Positions 22,130 to 31,141 of a stretch of 64,000 nt of DNA are shown here, piece after piece. The first letter of the stretch is position 1, and every line of letters starts with the position of its first letter. The notes under the pieces are model-generated. The model had not been told where the DNA came from. It did not search any database and worked only from the letters and a program-made list of their open reading frames with translations. The DNA comes from Eucommia ulmoides (taxonomy: Eukaryota > Streptophyta > Magnoliopsida > Garryales > Eucommiaceae): the NCBI GenBank assembly GCA_016647705.1, contig CM028328.1, positions 11,588,614-11,652,613 on the forward strand, written 5' to 3'. Position numbers and translations under genes: made by a program.

Positions 22130-23185
22130 ACTCCTATCGAAATTGTGAAAAATTTTACCATTGATTGCGTGACACTTGAGAACTTAAGCTCCAGAACTTC
22201 AACTCAACACCTCATCTCTACAAGAAATTCACATGTGGATTTTGATTGAACTAATATTAATTACTAAAGGAAACAGTATTTAAAATTAAACCTTAAAATT
22301 TAAGAGTTATCAAGTTATTTATGTATTATTAATTAAAGGGACAATCAGTGAGAGGCCTTCTATTTAAGCTTTAATTGGTCAAAAATTCTACATGTGACAA
22401 ATTTTTTTGATTTAGTACCATCTGTTTTAAAAAGACGGAAGACTTGCTCACGTGATAACCACGCGCCAGTTATATGTAACTACTTTATGTGTAATATTAC
22501 TGTATTAGTTACAAGTAACTATTCTTTTTTTTCAATTACATGTTCCAATAATATATAATTTTTTAGTTACATAGCTCTGATATGTAAATAAAAAGTTTGA
22601 TATTTTCCAGTTACATATTTTAATAATATGTAACTTTTTAATTACATGTCTTTAATATTCTTTAATATGTGACTAAAAATTTTGATATTTTTTCAGTTAC
22701 GTCATCAAATATGATACATATATATGTAATTGTAACATGTAACTAATATTATTTAAGTACATGTAACTAAAAATACCTAAATATGTGTGAAAAATAACAA
22801 TTATGAAATTGTAACTAACATTAGTTATATGTAACATAATTCACTATAAAAATCTAATGTACTCACTAGAAGATCCCTAACAATTTTTGTAATATTCTTA
22901 CAATTCCTACGACGCAGGATTAAAATATAAGTAAAATCTAATTTAAATAGTTAAATTAAGAATTAAAATATAAGTGAAATCTAATTTAAATGGTTAAATT
23001 AAAATTTAATAACACAAAAGTTTAAAAAAAATAGATTTTTTATCCATTTTCCCTTAATTAAATTAATTTTTACTGAAAAATGGACTAATACCATTGAACA
23101 TTTAATACAAATATTCTTGTTCTATGTGAGATGAGAAGAGACAATGGGGTGAGATGAGAAGAGACAATGGGAGGGGCACGTCCAG
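22130..23185. repeat. Right copy of the direct repeat, interrupted
   Basis: Parts 22133-22336 and 23054-23185 together equal 19655-20007. Near the right end a GAGATGAGAAGAGACAATGG unit is duplicated in tandem (about 23128-23170). Beyond GTCCAGT the two copies differ, marking the end of the duplicated block. Confidence 0.7.
22337..23053. mobile_element. 717-bp insertion with 8-bp TSD TTAATTAA
   Basis: It is flanked by TTAATTAA at 22329-22336 and 23054-23061. The paralogous copy at about 19880-19905 has the same site without the insert, which directly shows an insertion. Termini are AGGGACAATCAG and ...CATTTTCCC, sharing only a short GGGA inverted repeat. The 8-bp duplication suggests hAT-type mobility. 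The interior repeats GTTACATGTAAC-like palindromes (22465-22830). No coding region. Confidence 0.65.
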
Positions 23186-23189
23186 TCGA

Positions 23190-23726
23190 CATGACCCCTG
23201 AATCCTGCAAGTTATTACATTGCCGTACTTTTTTGACTGAATAAAGCTAAAAGTCTACCTGCTCCTTTCCTCATCCCATCCATGTCTTTTTCACCAAATA
23301 TCTCTCTCTCTCTCTCTCTCTCTCATCTCTCTACCTTTCATCCCATCTCTATCTCTCTCTAATATCCCTCTACTATCCTATTTCATTTGTAGTAAAGTAC
23401 ACATTTCTGACACTCAGCTGTCCCTACTACCACGCCCCCATCCATACAGAGATCTAGAGAGAGAGAGAGCCTAGAGAGAGAGACTGAGATGTTACAAGAA
23501 GCAGACCACAGCTTCGAATAAAGTACTCAGAGCAGGTGGGAGATAGACCTGGATCTTTATAGTTATACGCCTACCATGCTTAGGTTTTATTAGGACCCAC
23601 AGATAGCTGATTTTACATTAAAAATATTTAATTTAAAAATATTAATTTTAATATTTAGATAATAAAATAAAAAGACCAACATTCTACCTTCCAAAACAAC
23701 AAATATCAAAACCTGTAACAAAAAAT
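23190..23726. other. Intergenic segment rich in CT/GA tracts
   Basis: A (TC)n run at 23301-23325, more CTCT text to 23370, and GAGA runs near 23456-23490 dominate. Such tracts are common in plant promoters and 5' leaders, but no coding exon follows within reach, as the MITE starts at 23730. No gene is called. Confidence 0.4.
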
Positions 23727-23729
23727 TTA

Positions 23730-24385
23730 GGTTGCGTTTAGTAATCGTTTCTGTTTCAATTCTAGCAGTGGGATGGGAATGGGATAGGATGGGATGAGAA
23801 TTTTGTTTTCTTTTTGGGAGTAGAATTGCGTTTGGTAACGATAATTTTTTTTTTTGTTTTGGGAAGGGAATTGTGTTTGGTAACGATTTTATCCTAAAAT
23901 CTTTTTTTTTTTTTTTTCTCTTTTCAGTTTTGGCCTGACGGCGGTGGCGCCGTCGCCGGCCGGCAGGCGGTGCTCCGGCGGCGCCGTCGCCGGCCGCAGG
24001 CAACGCCGGCGACGGTTCTCCGGCGTTGGAGACGGCGGTGCCCCCGCCGGCGATGACCGGACGGCGGTGGCGCCGTCGCCGACGACTGCCGGAAGTGGCC
24101 GGAAAAATTCCGGCCGGACGGTGACCGGCGACGGTCGCCGGAGATGACCGGCGGCGGCGGCGGACGGTGACCGGTAGGTGAATAGTGATCATGGGTTTTG
24201 GGAATGGAATGGGAATAATGAGAAACAACTTTTTTTTGTTTCTCATTTCTTAAGAAAAAAGTGGACACAATTCTCAAATGGGAATAAAATGGAAACGGAA
24301 ACAAAAATTACCAAACGCTATTCCCAAACAGAATTCCCAAAAATTTGGGAATGGAATGAGATGGAAATGGTTACCAAACGGGGCC
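23730..24385. mobile_element. PIF/Harbinger-type MITE, copy 1, TSD TTA
   Basis: Left end GGTTGCGTTTAGTAATCG and right end (reverse complement) GGCCCCGTTTGGTAACCA form the terminal inverted repeat. TTA lies at 23727-23729 and 24386-24388, the 3-bp duplication typical of PIF/Harbinger. Outer parts repeat GGGAATGGAAT / ATTCCCAAA text. The core (about 23935-24180) is very GC-rich, built from GCCGGCGACGG-like units. Long open frames over the core on both strands are compositional. Nearly identical to 54833-55583 outside the core. Confidence 0.85.
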
Positions 24386-24500
24386 TTAGTTATTAACATA
24401 TATTTCTGAAAATTTAGAAGAAATTGACAGAGTTATATATTTTTATAACTTAGCTTTGAAAGCGAATTTGATATAGTAAATAAATAGCAAAAAAAAAAAG

Positions 24501-24629
24501 AACATCTTGTTGAGAGGTCTCACAAATGAAAAATACAACTTTTTAAGGATCATCCAAAGGTAAAAAAATCTCTTCGATGGTCCTTTACAAAGTGGTATTT
24601 TTCACTTTTGAGACCTTTGGAGGAATGTT
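24501..24629. repeat. Short foldback hairpin, MITE- or miRNA-precursor-like
   Basis: The left arm (24512-24560, GAGAGGTCTCACAAATGAAA onward) pairs with the right arm (24572-24629, ending CACTTTTGAGACCTTTGGAG). About 50 bases form each side with scattered mismatches and a loop of roughly 12 nt. The ends AACAT and ATGTT extend the stem. The flanks are A-rich on both sides. Nothing shows whether it is transcribed. Confidence 0.7.
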
Positions 24630-24973
24630 TAAAAAAAAATAGCATCTATCCCGTGAAAGCTTGGGTGTATGCACAAGCATCGCTCCCCAAAGTAGGATGG
24701 TAATAACCATTCCTCATCACCTTCAATACCAAATATCGGCATTCCTTGTGGTTTCCACATATACGCCTTCTTGAATTTCTCTCAATACACGTTGGGCTTC
24801 CTCAAGGCGGACCGAGAGTTAGGCCCGTGGAAATACCTCATGTATAGCGATATCTCAATTAAGCAATACCTTGAGGCCCTATATCAAAGTCTTCTCGCCT
24901 CTGCTTTGTCCCTCGATAATGAACCACACTTGTTGTACTCTAGTATCGGATTAATCTAATACAGAGAGTTTTC
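24630..24973. other. Unassigned segment with weak coding character
   Basis: A plus-strand frame 24771-24959 (62 codons) includes FLKADRELGPW and SDISIKQYLEALYQSL. I recognise no family. The composition is closer to coding DNA than the surroundings and it lies directly before a CACTA terminus, so it might be an exon remnant of a disrupted host gene. Confidence in any gene is low. Confidence 0.25.
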
Positions 24974-24976
24974 CAA

Positions 24977-27503
24977 CACTACTAGAAAAAACCTTTTTAT
25001 CACGTTTAAAAATTGTGATAAAAAAGTTTTTATCACGGTTTTTGGTCCCAAATCCAACCGTAATAGTATGCAGTGTGATTAAAAGTAGACTTTTTATCAC
25101 GGTTAAAAACTGAGATGGTAAACCTTTTATCACAGTTAAAAATCGATATTGTAGATTTTTTATATCTCGATTTTTAAATCTGATTAAAAAATCATATACA
25201 TGTGATAAAATTTAAACAAAACGTGATTATTATGACTATTTATCTCAGTTCACCCTATTTTCTATCACATTTAAAAACTGTGATAATTTCTCAGATCTAT
25301 ATTAAAAAAAAATTACAAATTAGAGCATTATTATGTAAAACAAATACTACCAAAAATTAGCTAAAAAATTAATTTCATATTTCAAAAACAACTAAAATAT
25401 TGATGACGTAAGAACTTTACATAAGATGAAAAGCACAAGTAATATTATTTTTCAATACAATAATCATAAACTTGAATTTTCTATCATGTACAAATGTCTA
25501 AAATTCAATTAAAAAAATGAATTTTATATTTCTAACACAATTAAAATATTGACACAAGAATTCTAAATCTACATGAAAAACAAAGCGGGATGCTAATGGT
25601 GCAACCTGTAAGAGCCCCTATCATCAACTTCTTCACAACTTTATGAGGCTCTGAAACAATAAAAATAAATAAAATAACTAGAACATAACTGAATTTCACA
25701 AAATAACAGAAAAACATTGGGGTTGGACCATCTTCATCCACTGCACCTTCATACAGAAAAATAAAAGATCAAACTTCAACAATCAACAATTCAATCAGTT
25801 AAAAAAAAAAAAAAAATCACCTTGAGCTCTTTAATCTTTTCCTGGAGATTTGAGTTTGATCCTTGAGTTTCTGGGCTTTGCCATGTAGCTGAGTGACCAT
25901 TCGAATAATATCAACCAAGATAGCAACATTGTCATTTTTTGGAGGCCTGCTAGGCTCAAGCAGAGAACCCAGCTCCACAAACCTAGATAACATGTCAATT
26001 TAACTGAAAAGAGAGTATATAGCCACACACACACTCGTATATATGTATATGTGTATACAGGGAGAGAGAAAACAGAGCAAAAACGCACTTGTCGTTCAGT
26101 CTATTCCTCCTCAACTTATCTCTACATGCTTTGGAGCTTGATGGAGTACATGATTCCTGTCTTGACCTGTCACCAAAATTCAAGATTAGAGAGAGAGAGA
26201 GAGAGAGAGAGAAATGTATACCGCTTTCTCGAACCAATTTCCTTGTTGCTGCCATGATCCCCAAATGAGCTATCAATGTTGACACTAGCAACATAATAGA
26301 TCACACAAGTAAGAATACATGTTGAAACCACTTTTTAAGGACAAAATAACATAAACAAATCAAACCTGTGATTCATTTAACATATTTCTCTACTAGGGTT
26401 CAAGCTCCTCCTATAATATAACTCAAATATCTAGTCGTGTGTTCATCCAGTAATTTCAGCATGCAGTCAAAATTCAGCAAACCTATAGCAAATATCCAGG
26501 ATCCAGATAGAAAATCTCTATACGTTTAGTCTCCCCCAGATAACAAAAAGATGTTAAAAATGTGTAAAAACAAATGAATATGCAAAGGGTAGTCCACTAA
26601 AAGATATGAAAAATTACAAAAAGATATGAAAATTTTCTAGCAGTTCACAAATATTTTCCATTTTCCATTTTCTATCAGTCCACAAACATTTTCCATTTCT
26701 ATTGTCAACAACACAACAAACAAAGAAAATCAACGGAACTGTAAAATTGAACCCGTAGAAGAAGCTTTGTGCTCATAATTACAAATCAAAAAAGTCTAAG
26801 AACTCAATAAATCAACAATTAGACAAAATCCATAAAAACCCTAGCCTATATAAATAGTCTGGATTCAACCAAGGTAACAAAAAAGATGGAATTGAAAGAC
26901 AATCCTCTATACCTGACATTTGATTAACCATTATTCAATACCTGAACAGTCCAGCTAAAATTGAAACTGAGAACAGAACTGAACTGAACTGAAACTGAGA
27001 ACATAGTAAAAATAAAATAGAAATCTAGAAACATAAATTGGGAACATAATAGAAATAGGGAACAGAACTGAGCAGAATCCATGTCCATATGACCATAGCA
27101 GCAACAATTTCAGAATATAAATTCAGAGTTACCTAATTCATTTTCGAATCAACGATTGTATATGTTAATACAACAAAATCGAGAGAGTTTTTACAGGTCT
27201 CTCACTTACCTTTTCGACACCAACAAGATTTAGTCAACTTCTTCAACCTCCGATGCCTTTCCATATATATGAAAAAAAAAAAAAAAAAAACACTAGAAGT
27301 GTAGAAAATAAAGAAATTTATGTTCTTTTTAGCTTGCAATTTCAGAAAATGCAGAAAATTATCTCAGTGCCGTTCCAATTTCAAGCACACAGAAAAAATT
27401 GAAACCAATTAAGAGCAATGGAAACCAATTGAAATGAAAAATCAACAAACAACTAACAAGTTTATAAAAATTGATTCAAAATTCGAGAGAATATGTTAGC
27501 AGT
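24977..27503. mobile_element. CACTA transposon, one end plus interior, truncated
   Basis: The end CACTACTAGAAAAAACC at 24977 is the diagnostic CACTA terminus, preceded by CAA as the possible 3-bp target. Subterminal repeats follow to about 25290: repeated TTTTTATCACGGTTAAAAA in both orientations, as expected for transposase binding. The interior carries a captured bHLH gene fragment (25821-26284, minus). No second terminus (CTAGTAGTG) is found; the element is cut at 27504 by an LTR and then Tat sequence. 26300-27500 has no recognisable gene. Confidence 0.75.
25821..26284 (-). pseudogene. Captured bHLH fragment, ILR3-like (subgroup IVc), three exons
   Basis: Three exons read on the minus strand with GT..AG borders and consistent phases: 26284-26222, 26166-26089 and 25982-25821. 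Exon 1 ends GSNKEIGSRKR. Exon 2 gives the basic region SSKACRDKLRRNRLND. Exon 3 gives FVELGSLLEPSRPPK, AILVDIIRMVTQL, then after a shift SNSNLQEKIKELK. The order and residues match the DNA-binding, helix-loop-helix and zipper parts of Arabidopsis ILR3/bHLH105-type factors, which regulate iron homeostasis. One base is missing after KLKD (near 25857), so the reading frame is broken. The basic region has Asp where the family has Glu (CREKLRR). The N-terminal part and C-terminal tail are absent. It lies inside a CACTA element, consistent with transduplication. Confidence 0.8.
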
Positions 27504-27795
27504 TGTAAGACCCTAACTTTAGCACGTATATACTTTTAGTTGCATTTTAGAGCATTTAGAAAAATACGGGGTGGAAATGTGCCAATTAACATTAAAATTT
27601 AAAGGTTTAGGGGTCAATTTGCAAATTTAGAAACATTCATTCCAAACTTTGGGATTTAAATTGTCATTTAATTTCTTAAATAAAAAAAAAATAGGGGGAA
27701 AATCACAATTTAAGAGAAATCTTAAATGTTGGATTGGATTAAAAGAGATTTAAAGAAATTTTCGGGGAGGAAAGAGTAATTGGACAAAAATATTA

Positions 27796-27830
<35 letters not shown>

Positions 27831-29200
27831 CTATGTGTGTGCCATGAGAGCAACTAAAGTCAGGGAGAACGGGAAGTGGACGACGTGGCAAGCTAGGATC
27901 AATTGTAACCACTTAAATCATGCATATAAAAGGATCCGTGCAAGAACATCATGATCCAAAATCTCAGAAGGAAGAATCAGAAGAAAAAAAAAAACTTAGA
28001 AAATCTAGAGAGAGAGGGGGTCGTCAGAGTGGTTAGTGATCACCGGTAGTGGCGGGTTTCCGATTGTTGTTGTTACTCCGGCGTGATCGTGTGTGTGTAT
28101 TATGTTTTATTTCGTTGTTGTGTGTGCGTTGATCGTCGTCAACGGGGAATGGGTGTGTGATCACTAGTCGATTTTCTGCCGTGCATGTACGTGTGTGTGT
28201 GTGTGTGCTCTGTTCAGATTTCGTCCGACGATGTATGGGGAATGATCGGAGTGTGTATGTATATGGTTGGTCGTATATGTGTTTTGTTGTGTGTGGTTGA
28301 TCCGGCCGTGGGTGTGTGTGTTCTAATATTCGATGGTGATCAGTCGACGATCCTCAGCCACTGTATGTGTGTGTGTTCAAACAGGGGTGTGTATGTGAAT
28401 GTGTTTGGTGTTCTGTGCGTGTTTTGTTCAAAAGAGTATGTTGTGTGTGCATAGGATGATCGGAAGGTAATGTGGGAGTCGTCGGAGTTGGTGAGAAGAG
28501 AGAAAGAGAGATGGTCGGCTGGGAGCGAACCAGATACTGATCGAAGAAGACGGTCGTTTGCCGAGACGGTGGACGCATTGCCGAGGAGGTAACGATTCAG
28601 TAAGTAGATTAAAGAAAGGAAGGAGCGTGTCGCCGCAGCGGTGAGCCAGAAATATAAAGACAGTAGAACTTCAACAATTTGTAAAAGGTTAAAATTTCGA
28701 CCGAATTCTATTTTTTGTTAAATTTAACTACTAACATCAAAATTTCATACTAAATTTTGTGATCGTTCATATTAATAAATTGTGTACAGTAATTATTCAT
28801 GAAGCGAAATAAACTAAATAATAATTTTTTGTCAAAAAATATGGGGTAATGGGAAATCGTGAAATTTAGAGCCTGCATTGCATGATTAGGTTATGTTGAA
28901 TAAAATATTAATTTAGGTCCTATCACTATTAGGTTTGTAGGCATCGGCGTTTCGGTAGAGTGTGGTCAGTGAAAGTTTTGCAGAGTGGATAACAAGATGA
29001 GTGTACTGTCTTCTACGTAAATATGCAAACTGTTATTTTTCGTATAAATTGTATAAAATATGCTTATTTAAAAATGGACAAATTTTGAACTTATGTGGAT
29101 CAAGTAGTTTCAATGAAAAAAGTGGAAAAATGATATTAGATTAAATTGATTTTGGAGATAGATGGTGATTTTGTTGGTCCAATTATGTCATAGTTTCTTC
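27504..29200 (+). mobile_element. Truncated Tekay-like LTR
   Basis: It starts TGTAAGACCC after GCAGT and follows the family order: AT run, TATA box, GT-rich block (28080-28460), acceptor-like ACTATTAG/GTTTGTAGG near 28930, then the donor position, here mutated to ATGAGTGTA near 28995. Similarity stops near 29200, before the GGAGGG and ACGGGTCC modules, where minus-strand Tat sequence begins. No right TSD is found, so a deletion or rearrangement removed the end. Confidence 0.75.
27925..27932 (+). promoter_or_regulatory. TATA box of the LTR
   Basis: TATAAAAG sits in TGCATATAAAAGGATCC, about 420 bases inside the LTR and before the GT-rich leader, the position expected for the U3 promoter. Confidence 0.55.
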
Positions 29201-29204
29201 TCGT

Positions 29205-30990
29205 AAGGGATGTGGATTAGGAATGTGCTTGTTAATGCTTGGTATTTCAAAGACTTCCACCAAAACCCTCCGAGGGCCCTCTAAAGGCAAAACGGATGCT
29301 AAGTTTGCAAGAGCAGCGACATGGTGATTTTCTTCTTAGGATTTGGGTTGTGTCAATCATGGATCATTCCTAATCCTCTAAGAGATCTCTCACCTTGTTA
29401 ATGTACCTTATCATTATGCTATCTTTAGATTAATATTCCCCTTTGACTTTGTTGACCACCAGTTGCGAATCACTAAACACAAAGAGGTTTGTTGTCCTAA
29501 GATGCTTATCCAATCTAAGTCTAGCAACCAGTGCCTCATACTCGGCTTCATTGTTGGCGGACTTGAAACCAAGTTTCAGGTATACTCAATTTCCTCCCCC
29601 AATAAGTGTAATCAGAACCAATCCATCATCACTCCCCTTCTGATTAAAGGATCCATTGGTGAATTACTTCCACCCAGTCACAAGAGGTTCTCTCCCTTTT
29701 GGATTTGGACTTTTCTCCCACGGGGATACATTGTCGGCAATTGTAGTCGGCAATAAAATCCACCATAACCTGACCATTGATCGTCGTTCAAGGCCGGTAG
29801 TCTATATGGAACTCACTAAGTTCAAAGGACCAATTTACCAGTCTTCCCACGGTGTCTAGAGCATGAAGTATTTTGCGAAGGCCATGTTTAGTCAACACCG
29901 CAATTGGGTGAGCCTGGAAATACTACCTCATCTTTCTTGATGCCACCAACAATGAGAATGGCATTTTTCTGTCCTTAGATACCTTGTTTTAGTGAAGGTC
30001 AGGACTTGGATGGAATAAGAAACAAGGCTTTGGCCGTTTTTCAATTCTCATATCAAAATATCACTGACCATGGTTGGGGAGACCGCGAGTAGGGATGCCA
30101 CAAAAAATCGAACCGATGGGTAACAACGAGAAACCAAACTAAATGGTTCGATTTTAAAACCGATTAAATGGTTTGGCTGCGGTTTTGATTTTGGAATTAG
30201 CAACCAAAGTGGTTTTGGTTTTGTGATAGAAACTGCGAAACTGAATGTGAAACCGAATTACGAAACTGATATTTTAGATATATTTTTATTACATATATAC
30301 CCTTATTTTTTATATATATTTACAGTTTAACCCTAATATATGTATGTTTTTTTTTTTTATCATTATTTGCACTTTCATCCCTGCTATATATATGTGTGTG
30401 TAAAGGGACTTAGTGTTTCATTTCTGATTAGTGATTTCACAGTCGTTCCCCCACTCTTTTAATTATGGTTACTGGTTAGAAATTTTAATTATGGTTACGG
30501 ATTAGAAACTTTAATTATGATAATTTTGTGGTTTGGTTTGGTTTTTTAGAATTTATATTTTAGTTATGTTTTTGTTTATATATAAAAAACAATGGTCTGT
30601 GATTTCACAGTTTTGATTTTGTTTTTGTTTTTTATAAAACTAAAAAATCTTAAACGGTTTCATGGTTTCATGGTTTTGGTTTTGTATAAATTTAAATGGT
30701 TTAGTTTTAAAACCGTTTAAAAAATAACTGCTGATTTTGGTTGAGATTTTGGTTTGGGTTTTATATGAAATCAATCCAAAACCAAACCAGTGGCATCCCT
30801 AATCACTAGGTAAAGAAACAGCTCTTCCCCTAGCTTAGGCGCAGTCAGCAACGGTGTCCAAGCTCATCTCATAGTGGTGCTAGCTGAGATACCTTTTGTG
30901 ATTGTTATTCCGCTTAGAGATGAGGAGGGCTCTGGACCGAAGCCATGAAAACACTCATGGTCCATATTCTAATCTTCTTCTTGAACCATA
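29205..30990 (-). pseudogene. Tat-like pol fragment: RT end and RNase H, split by MITE
   Basis: Read from 30990 downward the minus strand gives APKLGEELFLYL, then (after the hAT MITE 30090-30801) AVSPTMVSDILI. Further text corresponds to the family stretch around ...LVNWSFELSEF (29810-29880), GSFNQKGS-like text and NNEAEYEALVARLRL (about 29540). FSDSQLVVNKVKG follows near 29460. This is the RT C-terminus and RNase H of Tat-type gypsy elements. Several stops and frame changes occur. Integrase and the 3' LTR are missing, the sequence ending at about 29205 against a Tekay-like LTR. Confidence 0.8.
30090..30801. mobile_element. hAT-type MITE, TIR TAGGGATGCCAC
   Basis: TAGGGATGCCAC at 30090 and GTGGCATCCCTA ending at 30801 form a perfect 12-bp TIR. 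The 8-bp flanks ACCGCGAG and ATCACTAG match at 5 of 8, and two of the three differences are C/T or G/A transitions at CpG sites in the left copy. This is consistent with a decayed hAT target duplication. The interior is made of GGTTTTGGTTTTG / AAACCGAACC repeats and has no gene. It interrupts Tat pol. Confidence 0.8.
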
Positions 30991-31106
30991 TGTAAGACCC
31001 TATTAAAAAAAATAAAAAAAAATAATGATGAAATGAGAAAAATGAGAAGTTTGGGGGGGGGGGGAGAGGAAAGAGTATTTTGTTTTAGATATTTTTAACA
31101 TACATT

Positions 31107-31141
<35 letters not shown>

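Noticed and set aside
23590..24304. Minus-strand frames of 218 and 126 codons, Arg/Pro/Ala-rich
   Set aside because: They cover the GC-rich core of a MITE. The same core at 54794-55502 gives other frames of 216 and 168 codons. No domain or conservation of frame.
26385..26400. CTACTAGGG as the second CACTA terminus
   Set aside because: It lacks the mirrored TTTTCTAGTAGTG form and no CAA duplication follows.
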